DNA of 64,000 nt from [Synechococcus] sp. NIES-970 (GCA_002356215.1 AP017959.1:2496195-2560194), one strand, 5' to 3'. Counted from the stretch's first letter, positions 35,393 to 48,769 are shown. Numbers and translations are program-made. Notes: a model not told the origin generated them from the sequence alone.

Positions 35393-36198
35393 TTGTGTGC
35401 CTGATTAAACTCTGAAAGATTTCTGAGGCCAAATGCAAAATCTAAGGTAACATCCGCAAGAATTTTAAGTGGGTCAATCCATAAAATAGCAGCAGGTGGC
35501 TTTATTTTAAGTGCTATTGATAGCTCCGTGCATCCCGTCACAATTAATTCAGCACCATGTTGTTTTAACCAATCAATACTCTGATGTAAAGAATGTAATG
35601 ATTCTAATGATATTTCCGTTCCTGTTCGCTTAATGCCCCAGATAGGATGATAGATTGCATTCATAATATTTTTTTGTGTAGGAGAATTGAGCGGAGGCTC
35701 AATGGTTACAATCTTGTAATTACTAAAATGTTGTTGATAAAGCTGGGTTGATAATGTGCCATCGGTAGATAATACGCCAACATAGCGAATTTGAGGATAG
35801 GCATGTGCGATGAATTTTGCAGTTTCTTCAATTAGATGAATCCAAGGGATCTTCAGTTCAGAAGAAACCTGTCGATGGTAAATATGTGATGTATTACAAA
35901 TCACAACAATAAAATTTGCGCCAAAACTTTCAAGGCATTGACTATAGTAAAGGAGTTGCTTTAGGCAATCTTCCTTTTGTTCTAAAATACATTGTGTTCT
36001 ATCTGGCACTTGGGTTGCATTGATAGTTATCCACAAAGGATAATCTTGATCTGCCATCGAAGAACATAAATCATATTTACTTCTGTGCTGTTCAATTAGT
36101 TGCTGTTCAAAAAAAACGTGTGAAAGGGGCCCCATGCCACCTAAAATGCCAGGAATGTTAGCTTGTGTCTGTGTATGGAGACTAAGATTCATACCCAT
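35389..36198 (-). CDS. Aspartate/glutamate racemase family protein
   Basis: 269 residues, soluble. The family opening is GILGGMGPLS (17-26). The two catalytic cysteines are both present: C101 in VVICNTSH and C223 in IVTGCTELSIAL, as needed for the two-base PLP-independent racemases of Asp and Glu. It is the first gene of a three-gene operon with a binding protein and a symporter. The substrate (Asp or Glu) cannot be read from sequence. It might supply or recycle D-amino acids. The start could be either of two close ATGs. Confidence 0.9.
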   Translation of the reverse strand: MGMNLSLHTQTQANIPGILGGMGPLSHVFFEQQLIEQHRSKYDLCSSMADQDYPLWITINATQVPDRTQCILEQKEDCLKQLLYYSQCLESFGANFIVVICNTSHIYHRQVSSELKIPWIHLIEETAKFIAHAYPQIRYVGVLSTDGTLSTQLYQQHFSNYKIVTIEPPLNSPTQKNIMNAIYHPIWGIKRTGTEISLESLHSLHQSIDWLKQHGAELIVTGCTELSIALKIKPPAAILWIDPLKILADVTLDFAFGLRNLSEFNQAHK

Positions 36199-36368
36199 AT
36201 CATTTTGGCGACTTTAAAACCTGAAGACATAAGTAAGTACATTACTGACCTGGGTATATTCTAGAGAATTACAGAAATACCAAGTTAATCTGTAATAAAA
36301 AAATATTTGTGAATATTTCTATTAGAAAAACTTTAGTGTTATGAGTATCTTTAGAAGAGGCTTAGCCT

Positions 36369-36397
36369 AAAAAAATGGAGCCTCTTAAAAGGCTCCA
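36369..36397 (-). terminator. Rho-independent terminator of ndbA
   Basis: On the minus strand TGGAGCCT (36397-36390) pairs with AGGCTCCA (36383-36376), followed by a T-run (36375-36369). It lies 13 bases beyond the ndbA stop and separates ndbA from the AT-rich operon. Confidence 0.9.
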
Positions 36398-36409
36398 GCG
36401 AAATTGACC

Positions 36410-37792
36410 CTAAGCTTCGACTTTGAGATTCACTTTTGTTTCTTTTTCGGCGGCCTCTTGATAGAGCTTAAAACCAGATACTAGATCTTTCTCGCCGGTA
36501 ATTAGGCGGGCACCCCGACTCCGGGTGAAATAGTTCCAACCCCATTGGAGCATCACGACCATCTTGTTATCAAATTCAATTAGATAGTAAACATGGGCAA
36601 AGATCCAAACCAACCAAGCCAAGAACCCAGAGAACTTAATGAAGCCTAAGTCGACGACGGCGGCATTTTGGCCAATCACTGCCAGGCTACCGAGCTCTAC
36701 ATAACGGAAGGGGGCTATTTCTTGCCCATTGACTCGTTGCTTGATGAGTTTGGCGACATATTCCCCTTCTTGCATCGCGACGGGGGCAACCCCAGGTAAA
36801 GGCCGCTCATTTTGGTGGGGGAAATTGGCGAGATCGCCGATGACAAACACATCGGGATAGTTGGCGACGCTGAGGTTCGGTTCCACAATCACCCGGCCGG
36901 CCCGGTCTAGGGTCGCGCCCAGACGACTTTCGAGAACTTTACTCATGCCTGAAGCTTGGACGCCCGCTGCCCAGACAATGGTTTTAGCGGAAATTTCGAG
37001 CTGTTCATCCCCTTGCTTGAAGGTCACGAGATTGTCTTCAATGTTGGTGACGAGGCTCTTGGTTTGGACCTGAACGCCTAATTTTTCCAGGGATTTTTGG
37101 GCTTTAGCTGACAAACTGGGATCATAGGGCGGCAAAACGCGGTCCATCCCTTCTAGGAGGATGATCCGGGCGCGGGTGGTGTCAATTTTGCGGAAATCTT
37201 TTTTCAGAACGCTGTAGGCAATCTCGGCGATCGCCCCGGCGAGTTCTACCCCTGTGGGACCGCCCCCCACGATTACAAAGGTAAGCCAAGCCTGCTGAAG
37301 AGCGGGATCAGTTTCTTTTTCTGCTGCTTCGAAGGCCATAAAAATTCGGTGGCGAATTTCGAGGGCATCTTCAACGGTTTTGAGGCCCGGCGCATAGGGC
37401 TTCCAATGTTCATTGCCAAAGTAATGGTGGCTCACCCCCGTAGCGACGATCAGGCTGTCATAGTTCACAATCCCTTCATTCATCACCACCGTTTTACTGT
37501 CGGCATCAATATCGACCACCTCATCGAGGAGCACGTGGGTGTTTTTGTTACCGCTGAGGACACCGCGCAGGGGGGAAGCGATATCAGCGGGGGAAAGGGT
37601 TCCCGTAGCGACTTGGTATAGGAGCGGTTGAAAGAGGTGAAAATTTCGTTTGTCGATCAAGGTCACATCAACGACAGCTTCGTATTTACCGAGGGTTTTT
37701 GCGGCATAGAGACCACCAAAACCACCACCGATGATTACGACTTTATGCTTGTCTGTCTTGGGGGTGAGATTGGGGAGGGAAAGATTAGCCAT
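36410..37792 (-). CDS. ndbA: Type II NAD(P)H dehydrogenase (NDH-2), NdbA-like
   Basis: 460 residues. Two Rossmann motifs are visible: FAD-binding IIGGGFGGLYAAK (20-32) and NADH-binding VIVGGGPTGVELAG near 165-178, and QVATGTLSPADIASPLR in the quinone region. The C-terminal amphipathic/hydrophobic part (FSGFLAWLVWIFAHVYYLI) anchors it at the membrane. It passes electrons from NADH to plastoquinone without pumping protons. Length and C-terminus fit NdbA rather than the shorter NdbB; the subclass is inferred. Confidence 0.9.
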   Translation of the reverse strand: MANLSLPNLTPKTDKHKVVIIGGGFGGLYAAKTLGKYEAVVDVTLIDKRNFHLFQPLLYQVATGTLSPADIASPLRGVLSGNKNTHVLLDEVVDIDADSKTVVMNEGIVNYDSLIVATGVSHHYFGNEHWKPYAPGLKTVEDALEIRHRIFMAFEAAEKETDPALQQAWLTFVIVGGGPTGVELAGAIAEIAYSVLKKDFRKIDTTRARIILLEGMDRVLPPYDPSLSAKAQKSLEKLGVQVQTKSLVTNIEDNLVTFKQGDEQLEISAKTIVWAAGVQASGMSKVLESRLGATLDRAGRVIVEPNLSVANYPDVFVIGDLANFPHQNERPLPGVAPVAMQEGEYVAKLIKQRVNGQEIAPFRYVELGSLAVIGQNAAVVDLGFIKFSGFLAWLVWIFAHVYYLIEFDNKMVVMLQWGWNYFTRSRGARLITGEKDLVSGFKLYQEAAEKETKVNLKVEA

Positions 37793-37940
37793 GGGTTCGC
37801 TGGGGTGGGGGAAATATAAATTTTTATTTCAATGCGCCTGTGTTAGGTAAGAATACTAACAGAAATCTACCCAAAGATAGAAAAGTCAATTCTCAGGGAC
37901 AAAATAGGGTTTAAAAAATGAGGCGGAGACGTTTAGGTTA

Positions 37941-38651
37941 ATGCAGCGTTTGGTAATTTCTGAGGCGCAATTTCTGGATGCTTCTCGGGTTCATTTAACG
38001 GCAGAACAGCGGCATTATCTGCTAAGTGTGTTACGGATGCGTCCGGGCGATCGCCTAATTGTGCTCAATGGCCTGGGTCAGGCTTGGGTGGGCACCTTGG
38101 CCGACGAAAGCGAGATCGCGTTGCAGGAGCCCTACGCTCTACAGACAGAATGCCCCATGCCGATCAAATTAGTGGCAGCGCTGCCGAAAAATGGCTTTGA
38201 TGAGGTGGTGCGTTGTGTCACGGAGTTGGGCGTTACCCACATTTATCCGGTGATTTCTGAGCGCACGGTCTTAAAGCCCAGTGACAATAAACTCCAGCGT
38301 TGGCGCAAGATTGCGACGGAAGCAGCGGAACAATCAGAGCGGCTAGTGGTGCCGACCATCGAAACGCCCCAACCCTTTTTGAAGCTTCTGCACCAATTAC
38401 CGCCTGACCATATTTATCTTTGTGGAGCGCGGGAAAAATCGCTTCATCTATTGGATGCCCTGCCTGACAATATTCCCCCAGAAATAACGTTATTAGTCGG
38501 GCCAGAGGGGGGCTGGGCGGAAGCAGAAATACAACAGGCGATCGCCCAAAATATTCCCGTAGTTTCCCTCGGAAAGTCAATTTTACGGGCAGTGACGGCG
38601 TCGATTACGGCGATCGCCCTCGTGAATGGTTACTACCGCGCTCGATTTTAG
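37941..38651 (+). CDS. rsmE: 16S rRNA m3U1498 methyltransferase RsmE
   Basis: 236 residues. The N-terminal PUA-like part has HYLLSVLRMRPGDRL. The SPOUT knot shows ALPKNGFDEVVRCVTELGV, TEAAEQSER, LLVGPEGGWAEAE and LGKSILRAVTA, all family hallmarks. RsmE methylates U1498 near the decoding site. It overlaps the convergent small gene by four bases. Confidence 0.95.
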   Translation: MQRLVISEAQFLDASRVHLTAEQRHYLLSVLRMRPGDRLIVLNGLGQAWVGTLADESEIALQEPYALQTECPMPIKLVAALPKNGFDEVVRCVTELGVTHIYPVISERTVLKPSDNKLQRWRKIATEAAEQSERLVVPTIETPQPFLKLLHQLPPDHIYLCGAREKSLHLLDALPDNIPPEITLLVGPEGGWAEAEIQQAIAQNIPVVSLGKSILRAVTASITAIALVNGYYRARF

Positions 38652-38884
38652 CCCTGGGAATCGCGACGAGATTTTTCAATGGCAATTAAGGTTTTGCGCA
38701 GAGATTCAAGTTCGCTCTGGAGCTGGCTGGTATAGGTGGCGTTACTCTGGGCGGCGGCGAGGATTGCGGCCGCGTGGAACGCCGCATCTGCGGTGATATT
38801 ACCCTTGTAGGTCATCATGATGCGCTGGTAATGTTCGCCAAGGTCATCGTGCATCATGCTCACAAAATCAGCGAATTCACTCAT
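38648..38884 (-). CDS. Small conserved hypothetical protein
   Basis: 78 residues, helical and soluble, with no known motif: EFADFVSMMHDDLGEH, then an alanine-rich helix and a C-terminal coiled-coil-like helix SQLQSELESLRKTL. A clean start (ATG 38884) with GGAGAAG upstream and composition like neighbouring genes support it being real. It ends inside rsmE by four bases. Function unknown. Confidence 0.7.
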   Translation of the reverse strand: MSEFADFVSMMHDDLGEHYQRIMMTYKGNITADAAFHAAAILAAAQSNATYTSQLQSELESLRKTLIAIEKSRRDSQG

Positions 38885-39040
38885 TTGTCCGCTTCTCCAA
38901 GCCGTTAGGGGAAATTTTTATTGCCTTACACCGTCATCGTACCGGAGATAACAGGCGATCGCCTGGGAAATTTACCGAATGTATTTTTTTGTGCCGACTC
39001 AGGCCAAAATGGGAAGGATTTTTATCCATTTTTCAGTGTA

Positions 39041-40081
39041 ATGAGCAACGCCATTAACCCGATTGTCTGGCAAGAAGACCGCGTCCTTTTGGTTGACCAG
39101 ACCCTGCTGCCCCTCGCCTACAAAGTTGTCGAAATTAAAACCTACCAAGCCATGGCTGACGCGATTCGCACCATGATCGTCCGGGGGGCTCCCGCCATCG
39201 GCGTTGCAGCGGCCTATGGTCTCTACTTAGGTGCCAAAGAGATTCACACTTCAGACCGGGCTGTCTTTCTAGAACAATTGGCGGCGATCGCCAAAACACT
39301 GGGGGAAACTCGGCCCACCGCCGTGAATTTGTTCTGGGCGATCGAACGCGTCCTGAGCACTGTCCAAAATGCCCAGGGAGATGTCCCCGCCTTACAAGCT
39401 CTGATCCTCAGCACCGCCAAAGATATCCATGGAGAAGACCTGGCTACCTGTCAGGCGATCGGCGATCAGGGCTTGGCTGTGCTTCCCCAAACCCCCGAAA
39501 AACTCACCATCCTCACCCATTGCAATGCCGGGGCTTTAGCGACAGCAGGTTACGGCACAGCCCTCGGAGTTATCCGTTCCGCCTGGCGCGAAAACCGTTT
39601 AGGAATGGTCTACGCCGACGAAACCCGGCCTCGGCTCCAAGGCTCTAAGCTCACCACCTGGGAATGCGTCCAGGAGGGGATCCCCGTCACCCAAATTTGT
39701 GACAACATGGCCGCCCACTGCATGCAACAGGGCCGCATTGACGCCGTAGTCGTCGGTGCCGATCGCATTACCGCCAATGGTGACGCCGCCAATAAAATCG
39801 GTACCTACAGCTTGGCGATCGTCGCTAAGGCCCACAATGTTCCTTTCTATGTGGCCGCTCCCCTGTCTACCGTCGATTTTTCTCTCAGTGACGGCAGCCA
39901 AATTCCCATCGAGGAACGCGATCCTAAGGAAATTTATCAAATCGGCGACACCCGCATTTGTCCCGAAGGTGTGCAATTTTATAATCCTGCCTTTGATGTG
40001 ACCCCCGCCCATCTAATTACGGCGATCATCACTGAAAAAGGAGCAGTCTCCCCAGATCAATTGATTACCCTCAAAGCCTAA
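39041..40081 (+). CDS. mtnA: S-methyl-5-thioribose-1-phosphate isomerase
   Basis: 346 residues from ATG 39041 ([20 protein letters not shown]), the usual family start; upstream in-frame codons give an unlikely leader. Hallmarks: [16 protein letters not shown], the catalytic cysteine in [11 protein letters not shown], and the catalytic aspartate in [12 protein letters not shown], plus NKIGTYSLA. It isomerises methylthioribose-1-phosphate to the ribulose form in the methionine salvage pathway. No other mtn gene is in the window. Confidence 0.95.
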   Translation: MSNAINPIVWQEDRVLLVDQTLLPLAYKVVEIKTYQAMADAIRTMIVRGAPAIGVAAAYGLYLGAKEIHTSDRAVFLEQLAAIAKTLGETRPTAVNLFWAIERVLSTVQNAQGDVPALQALILSTAKDIHGEDLATCQAIGDQGLAVLPQTPEKLTILTHCNAGALATAGYGTALGVIRSAWRENRLGMVYADETRPRLQGSKLTTWECVQEGIPVTQICDNMAAHCMQQGRIDAVVVGADRITANGDAANKIGTYSLAIVAKAHNVPFYVAAPLSTVDFSLSDGSQIPIEERDPKEIYQIGDTRICPEGVQFYNPAFDVTPAHLITAIITEKGAVSPDQLITLKA

Positions 40082-42564
<2,483 letters not shown>

Positions 42565-42634
42565 TGTCGAAATCATGATCAAAAGCAGATATCAATTGGC
42601 CTAACCACCACAGTCATTCATGTTTTCTAAAATC

Positions 42635-42668
42635 AAAGCCCCACGGCAATTAATTGCCGTGGGGCTTT
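42635..42668. terminator. Perfect bidirectional terminator between katG and lepA
   Basis: A 34-base perfect palindrome: AAAGCCCCACGGCAATT and its complement, with flanking A and T runs suited to both strands. It lies between the convergent ends of katG and lepA. Confidence 0.93.
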
Positions 42669-42696
42669 TCAGCAGCTAGCGTGCCGATAATGTCAT

Positions 42697-44505
42697 TTAT
42701 TGATCTAACTTCAGCACTGCCATAAATGCTTCCTGGGGCACATCCACTGTCCCGATCGCCTTCATCCGTTTTTTACCCTTGGCCTGTTTCTGGAGAAGCT
42801 TTTTCTTCCGGGAAATGTCCCCACCGTAGCACTTCGCCAAAACATCCTTACGCAGGGCTGGAATATGTTCACTGGCAATGATTTTTGCCCCGATCGCCGC
42901 CTGGATGGGGATCTTAAACTGGTGCCGGGGGATCAATTCCTTGAGCTTTTCGGCCATCGCCCGGCCCACATGGTAAGCCTTATCCCGGTGAACGATCATC
43001 GCCAGGGAATCGACGGGATCTTTGTTGACCATGATATCGAGACGTACTAACTGGCCTACCCGATAGCCGATCAATTGGTATTCCATACTGGCGTAGCCCC
43101 GGGTGCGGGATTTTAATTGGTCAAAAAAGTCCGTGACTACTTCTGCCAAAGGCAACTCATAGATGATATTGGTGCGGCTTTCGGTGAAATATTTCATGTC
43201 CTTAAAGACCCCCCGCCGCGTCTGGCACAGATCCATAATCGTGCCGACAAACTCTTCTGGCGTAATAATGTCCACCTGAATGTAAGGCTCTTCGATTTTT
43301 TCCCGCTTTTGGGGGTCAGGCAGTTGGCTAGGATTATCAATTTCCATCACCTGACCATCGATGGTTGTGACCCGATATACCACCGAGGGGGCCGTCGTAA
43401 TTAGGTCTAAGTTGTATTCTCGCTCTAGACGTTCCTGGACAATTTCGAGGTGTAACAGGCCCAGGAAGCCACAGCGAAAACCAAAGCCCATGGCACTAGA
43501 TGTTTCCGGCTCGAAGGAGAGGGCCGCATCGTTCAGTTTCAGTTTATCCAATGCTTCTCGGAGATCGGGATATTGGTCCGCATCGGTGGGAAAGAGACCA
43601 CAGAATACCATTGGTTTGGCTTCGGTGTAGCCCGGTAGCGGTTCGGAGGCGGGTTTGACGGCAGAGGTGATCGTATCGCCGACCCGAGCATCTTCGACAG
43701 ATTTAATCGCGGCGGCAAAATAACCAACTTCCCCAGCATGGAGGGAATCAACTTTAACTTGGTTGGGAGCGAGAATGCCAAGTTCATCAATTTCATATTC
43801 TTTACCGGAGGCCATGAGACGCACCTTATCGCCTCTTTTCACTTCGCCATCCATCACCCGGAAGTAAACGACAACGCCCCGATAGGCATCGTAATAGCTG
43901 TCAAAAATTAGCGCCCGGAAAGGCTGATCCAAGGTATCTGCTGGGGGCGGCACCTGCTGGACGATCGCCTCGAGGATATCGGCAATCCCGAGACCCTGCT
44001 TGGCAGAAGCTTGGATGATATCGGTGCAATCGAGACCCACCACTTCTTCGATTTCTTCGGCGACCCGTTCCGGCTCTGCACCAGGCAGGTCAATTTTGTT
44101 GAGGACAGGGATAATTTCCAGGTTGTTATCGAGGGCGAGATAAACGTTGGCCAAGGTTTGGGCCTCTACCCCCTGGGACGCATCGACCACGAGTAAAGCC
44201 CCCTCGCAGGCGGCCAGCGATCGTGACACTTCGTAGGAAAAATCCACGTGACCCGGCGTATCAATCAGATTCAGAATATATTCTTCACCGTCCTTGGCGA
44301 CGTAGCGCATCCGAGCCGCCTGGAGTTTAATGGTGATCCCCCGTTCCCGCTCCAGTTCCATGTTGTCGAGGAACTGCTCTTTCATGTCCCGTTGGGCCAC
44401 GGTTTGGGTGTCCTGCAGCATTCGGTCAGCAAGGGTCGATTTCCCATGGTCGATGTGGGCAATGATCGAGAAGTTGCGAATACGGGAGACGGGAACGTCA
44501 GTCAT
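42697..44505 (-). CDS. lepA: Elongation factor 4 (LepA) GTPase
   Basis: 602 residues, the standard length. The G-domain has [21 protein letters not shown] and NKIDLPGA; then domain II, the EF-G-like III and V domains, and the LepA-specific C-terminal domain ending [17 protein letters not shown]. LepA acts on stalled or misplaced ribosomes. Start ATG 44505 ([21 protein letters not shown]) is standard. Confidence 0.98.
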   Translation of the reverse strand: MTDVPVSRIRNFSIIAHIDHGKSTLADRMLQDTQTVAQRDMKEQFLDNMELERERGITIKLQAARMRYVAKDGEEYILNLIDTPGHVDFSYEVSRSLAACEGALLVVDASQGVEAQTLANVYLALDNNLEIIPVLNKIDLPGAEPERVAEEIEEVVGLDCTDIIQASAKQGLGIADILEAIVQQVPPPADTLDQPFRALIFDSYYDAYRGVVVYFRVMDGEVKRGDKVRLMASGKEYEIDELGILAPNQVKVDSLHAGEVGYFAAAIKSVEDARVGDTITSAVKPASEPLPGYTEAKPMVFCGLFPTDADQYPDLREALDKLKLNDAALSFEPETSSAMGFGFRCGFLGLLHLEIVQERLEREYNLDLITTAPSVVYRVTTIDGQVMEIDNPSQLPDPQKREKIEEPYIQVDIITPEEFVGTIMDLCQTRRGVFKDMKYFTESRTNIIYELPLAEVVTDFFDQLKSRTRGYASMEYQLIGYRVGQLVRLDIMVNKDPVDSLAMIVHRDKAYHVGRAMAEKLKELIPRHQFKIPIQAAIGAKIIASEHIPALRKDVLAKCYGGDISRKKKLLQKQAKGKKRMKAIGTVDVPQEAFMAVLKLDQ

Positions 44506-44629
44506 GGAGGATCCACTAATTTTTGAAAAACTTTACTTATTTTAACTAATGGCGGCCTCCTTCATCTGGATTTGACCCCCTGAAGCGTTAGATTAGGCGA
44601 TCGCCCGGCTTTTCCATAGTGGCGGGGAT

Positions 44630-45100
44630 TCAGATCCGTTTCCGGCGATTGAGGGTAATCCCCTGCTCCTTGAGGGCATTACGTACCGTTTCCCGGCAAA
44701 TTTTTTTGACAATGCCCCGGGCTTCGAGCTCCTGCACCAAAAGACTCAGGGACCAATAGCGGCGACCAGCGGGGGGCGCTTCGGCATAGAGGGCCAAGAG
44801 CTGCTCTACCTTTACCCCGACGAGTTTGGGTTTGACGGGGGGCGATCGCCTCAACTTGCGGCCCAGGGCTGAGGTTTCTCCCTCAGTGGCAAACAGCTTG
44901 CGCACGCGGCCCACAGTATTTGGGTGAATGCCCAAGGCTTGGGCGATTTGTTGATCCTGCCAATTGCCCTTAGGATGGGCCCGGTCTGCCATCAGTAAAA
45001 TACGGGCATGGAGTATTTTTTTCGCTGGGTGATGACCATTCCGGGCGATCGCCTGGAGCCTTGCCCGTTGCTCAGAGGTAAGACATACCCGATATTTCAT
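44630..45100 (-). pseudogene. IS630-type transposase N-terminal (helix-turn-helix) fragment
   Basis: 156 residues matching only the DNA-binding half of IS630-family transposases: ILHARILLMADRA, DQQIAQALGIHPNTVGRVRKLF, and YWSLSLLVQELEARGIV with ETVRNALKEQGI. The DDE catalytic half is missing; the sequence between its stop and lepA is only about 120 bases and codes for nothing similar. I see no terminal inverted repeats. It is either a remnant of an insertion element or a stand-alone DNA-binding protein; the frame is intact, so the second is possible. Confidence 0.7.
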
Positions 45101-45188
45101 ACCCTGTCCCCCCCAGAGAAGCCGATAAAATAGACTGAAACGCTCAAAAATCCCCTAAAAAACCGCCAAAAACCGCCCCCAACTTACC

Positions 45189-46751
45189 ATGACTATTACC
45201 CCTCGCAAACGATCAAAACAGACCAAGCGTCGCCCCGTGAGTCTGCTCTTTGAACGGGGGATGGCCCTCCTCGCCTCTGTTAACTTAGTGTTTGTAGCCT
45301 TCGACCTCAGCTATATTCCCCTTCGCAACTTTTGGCTCCAAGGTCGAGTGCAATTCTACGCCCGAATCGCGAGATATGAATGGAAATTTCCCGCCGAGCC
45401 CGTGCGCATCCTACCCGTAAATATTACCCCGGCCTATGACTGGGTAAAAGGCATCGAACCCTACCGTGACACTGCCTACTACCTACAGCGAGTCGAAGAC
45501 CTGCTCGCCAATCGTCAGCAAATTGATAGCCTCACCCCCTCTCTTCTGGACGCGAATGAAGCTGAAATAGACACAATCAGCACCGAACTCAACCGCCTGA
45601 ACACCGAACAAGAAGCCATCTTGGCTGAATTGCGGACCTTGAGTGTAGAAATGGTTGATACCAACCCCTTTGAAATTGCCAATAAAACCGGTACCCTCGA
45701 AAAAATCAAAAATCGAATGCGCCGGCACATTTTTGATGATACCAATGCCTCTGCCCGAGAATCTTTTCAGCAATTTTGGAGTAGTGAATACCTTACAGAA
45801 AATGACTGGCGCGAAGAAATCAACTTTTACGAGCGAGAAATTAAGCCTCTCCTCGAAACAAATTATTTTCGGCCCATTGGTGAAAACGGCCGCTATGTTG
45901 ATAACTTTGGTCTTTTGGACTTTCCCTTTTTCCTTATTTTTCTCCTGGAATTTTTAGCCCGCAGTTGGTATATTAGCCGTCGTCATACTGGTGTCAGTTG
46001 GTTTGATGCCATGCTTTGGCGGTGGTATGACATTTTCTTCTTGATTCCTCTGTTGCGCTGGCTGCGGGTCCTCCCCGTTGTGATTCGCCTCAACCAAGCT
46101 GATCTCATTGATCTCAGTGCCATCCAAAAGCAAGCCAGTCAAGGTTTCGTTGCCAGCATTGCCGAAGACATCACTGAAATCGTTTTTATTCGGATTATCA
46201 ATCAGATTCAAGGCTCGATTCATCGAGGAGAATTTGCCAATCTTCTTTCTCAAACTATCGATAGACAGTACATCGACATTAATGACACCAATGAAACCGT
46301 TGAATTGGTTAAATTAATCGCGAATTTATTTACCCATCAAGTTTTACCGCAAATTCAACCCGCAGCGGAAGCCTTGATCAAACATACTATCGAAGAAGTG
46401 ATTAGTCTGTCGCCAGCTTACCAAAACTTCCAAGTGCTCCCAGGTATGGCAGATCTAAAAGCACTATTAGCCACTCAAATTTCTCACCAAATTTATCAAA
46501 TCACAACCGATATTCTAAAAACTATTGTGGAAGAAGATCCCATCTATGATGAATTGTTTGATGCTCTCGTTGCACAGTTTACTCGTACCATGACCACAGA
46601 AATGCAGGCAAAAGAAAGCTTAGAAAGAATGGAGTCTTTATTGAGTGATCTCCTTGAGGAAATCAAAATTAATTATATTCAACGCCTCTCGGAAGAAGAT
46701 GTGGAAGAGATCCTTGAACAAACCCGCACTTTACGGCAGATAGTCCATTAG
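45189..46751 (+). CDS. Conserved membrane protein of unknown function
   Basis: 520 residues. A hydrophobic segment at about 25-45, a long extracytoplasmic or soluble coiled-coil part (about 60-235), then hydrophobic segments at about 242-262 and 275-300. The segment WFDAMLWRWYDIFFLIPLLRWLRVLPVVIRLN has arginines spaced like a voltage-sensor S4 helix. The C-terminal 200 residues are helical and charged. No pore motif is seen. The resemblance to voltage sensors is weak and only by pattern. Confidence 0.7.
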   Translation: MTITPRKRSKQTKRRPVSLLFERGMALLASVNLVFVAFDLSYIPLRNFWLQGRVQFYARIARYEWKFPAEPVRILPVNITPAYDWVKGIEPYRDTAYYLQRVEDLLANRQQIDSLTPSLLDANEAEIDTISTELNRLNTEQEAILAELRTLSVEMVDTNPFEIANKTGTLEKIKNRMRRHIFDDTNASARESFQQFWSSEYLTENDWREEINFYEREIKPLLETNYFRPIGENGRYVDNFGLLDFPFFLIFLLEFLARSWYISRRHTGVSWFDAMLWRWYDIFFLIPLLRWLRVLPVVIRLNQADLIDLSAIQKQASQGFVASIAEDITEIVFIRIINQIQGSIHRGEFANLLSQTIDRQYIDINDTNETVELVKLIANLFTHQVLPQIQPAAEALIKHTIEEVISLSPAYQNFQVLPGMADLKALLATQISHQIYQITTDILKTIVEEDPIYDELFDALVAQFTRTMTTEMQAKESLERMESLLSDLLEEIKINYIQRLSEEDVEEILEQTRTLRQIVH

Positions 46752-46762
46752 ACTAGGGGCAC

Positions 46763-46791
46763 AAAAAAAGAGGGTAAGATACCTTACCCTC
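46763..46791 (-). terminator. Rho-independent terminator of dnaK
   Basis: On the minus strand GAGGGTAAG (46791-46783) pairs with CTTACCCTC (46778-46770), loop of four, followed by TTTTTTT (46769-46763). It also lies 18 bases past the convergent upstream gene's stop. Confidence 0.9.
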
Positions 46792-46846
46792 ACAGCTTAT
46801 CTAATTTATGCCGTCCAACCCTGGTGGGTGGTTGGCCTGGTGTTAA

Positions 46847-48769
46847 TTACTTGGTTTCAGAGAACTCAGCATCTATCACATCATCACCACCGTCATTGGC
46901 GCTACCAGGGGTCGGGCCACCTGCCGCAGCATTGGGGTCAAACCCTGCCGCAGAAGGATCACCACCTGCCTGTTGATAAATGTTGCTACCAATGGTGTAG
47001 AGCAACTGTTGCAGTTCGGGCATCAGGGTGGAAATTTTTTCATCGTTTTCCTGAGCTACCGCTTCCTTGAGATCTTTGATCATCTGATCTGCTTTGCTCT
47101 TTTCGTCAGCGGGAACTTTATCACCGAGTTCCTCTAACTGCTTCTCTGCTTGGTAAACGAGGGAATCTGCTTGGTTCTTGCGGTCAATTTTTTCACGGCG
47201 TTCCTTATCTGCAGAAGCATTCGCTTCCGCTTCTCTGACCATCCGATCCACTTCATCATCAGGTAATGTCGAAGCACCTGTGATGCTGATAGATTGCTCT
47301 TTGCCGGTGCCTTTATCCTTCGCGGTGACGCTTAGAATCCCGTTAGCATCAATATCAAAGGTAACTTCGATCTGGGGAATACCACGGGGGGCAGCAGGAA
47401 TCCCGTCGAGGCGGAAAGTTCCGAGACTCTTGTTGTCCTTCGACATTTCCCGTTCCCCTTGGAGAACGTGAATTTCCACGTTGGTTTGACCATCAACGGC
47501 TGTCGAGAAGACTTCGGATTTTTTGGTGGGGATGGTGGTATTTCTGGGGATAATCTTCGTCATCACACCACCGAGGGTTTCTACACCAAGGGATAGAGGT
47601 GTAACGTCGAGGAGCAGAATGTCCTTGACTTCCCCGGCGAGGATCCCGCCTTGGATTGCGGCACCGATCGCCACTACTTCATCGGGGTTAACGGTTTGGT
47701 TGGGTTTTTTCCCTAAAACCCGCTCAACGACATCTTGAACCGCAGGAATCCGCGTAGACCCCCCCACGAGAACAACTTCGTCGATCGCCGACTTGTCGAG
47801 CTTCGCGTCACGGAGCGCATTCTCAACCGGAATCCGGCAGCGATCAATTAGGTCTGCGCAGAGCTCTTCAAACTTCGCCCGGGTCAAACCCATATCAAGG
47901 TGCTTAGGTCCATCTTGGGTTGCAGTAATGAAGGGGAGGTTGATATCCGCTTGGGTCACATTGGACAGCTCAATTTTGGCTTTTTCTGCTGCTTCAGTGA
48001 GCCGTTGGAGCGCCTGCTTGTCCTTACGGAGGTCAATGCCTTCCGTCCGTTGGAATTCATCGGCGAGGAAGTCGACAATTTTCTTGTCGAAGTCATCACC
48101 ACCGAGGTGCGGGTCTCCGGAGGTTGCCAACACTTCAAACACACCATCGCCCACTTCAAGGATCGACACATCGAAAGTGCCACCCCCAAGGTCAAAGACG
48201 AGGATCGTCTCGTTACTCTTTTTGTCTAAACCATAGGCGAGGGAAGCGGCAGTTGGTTCGTTGATGATCCGCAGAACTTCAACCCCAGCGATTTTCCCGG
48301 CGTCTTTGGTAGCCTGTCGCTGGGAGTCGTTAAAGTAAGCAGGAACAGTGATGACGGCTTGGGTAACGGGTTCACCGAGGTACTTGCTCGCATCCTCGAT
48401 TAATTTCCGGAGGACTTGGGCTGAGATTTCTTCGGGGGCAAACTTTTTCTCTTTAGCGGGGCAGTCGATTTTAACGTTGCCGCTACTATCTCTTTCGACA
48501 ACGTAGGCGACTTCTGTGGATTCGTTGCTGACTTCGCTGTGCTTACGTCCGATGAAACGTTTCACGGAAGAAAAGGTGTTGCCGGGGTTCATCACGGCTT
48601 GACGCTTGGCAATTTGTCCAACGAGGAGGTCGCCATTTTTCGCGTAGGCAACAACGGAGGGGGTTGTTCTAAATCCTTCTGCGTTAGCGATAACGGTGGG
48701 CTTGCCGCCTTCCATTACGGATACGCAGGAGTTGGTGGTTCCGAGGTCAATACCGACAACTTTTCCCAT
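46847..48769 (-). CDS. dnaK: Molecular chaperone DnaK (Hsp70), DnaK2 type
   Basis: 640 residues, full length. ATPase motifs: [38 protein letters not shown]; substrate domain with [15 protein letters not shown] and [16 protein letters not shown]-terminal tail with the conserved [14 protein letters not shown] lies nine bases before the ATG. Cyanobacteria have several DnaK proteins; the canonical tail and length fit the essential DnaK2. No grpE or dnaJ is next to it. Confidence 0.97.
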   Translation of the reverse strand: MGKVVGIDLGTTNSCVSVMEGGKPTVIANAEGFRTTPSVVAYAKNGDLLVGQIAKRQAVMNPGNTFSSVKRFIGRKHSEVSNESTEVAYVVERDSSGNVKIDCPAKEKKFAPEEISAQVLRKLIEDASKYLGEPVTQAVITVPAYFNDSQRQATKDAGKIAGVEVLRIINEPTAASLAYGLDKKSNETILVFDLGGGTFDVSILEVGDGVFEVLATSGDPHLGGDDFDKKIVDFLADEFQRTEGIDLRKDKQALQRLTEAAEKAKIELSNVTQADINLPFITATQDGPKHLDMGLTRAKFEELCADLIDRCRIPVENALRDAKLDKSAIDEVVLVGGSTRIPAVQDVVERVLGKKPNQTVNPDEVVAIGAAIQGGILAGEVKDILLLDVTPLSLGVETLGGVMTKIIPRNTTIPTKKSEVFSTAVDGQTNVEIHVLQGEREMSKDNKSLGTFRLDGIPAAPRGIPQIEVTFDIDANGILSVTAKDKGTGKEQSISITGASTLPDDEVDRMVREAEANASADKERREKIDRKNQADSLVYQAEKQLEELGDKVPADEKSKADQMIKDLKEAVAQENDEKISTLMPELQQLLYTIGSNIYQQAGGDPSAAGFDPNAAAGGPTPGSANDGGDDVIDAEFSETK

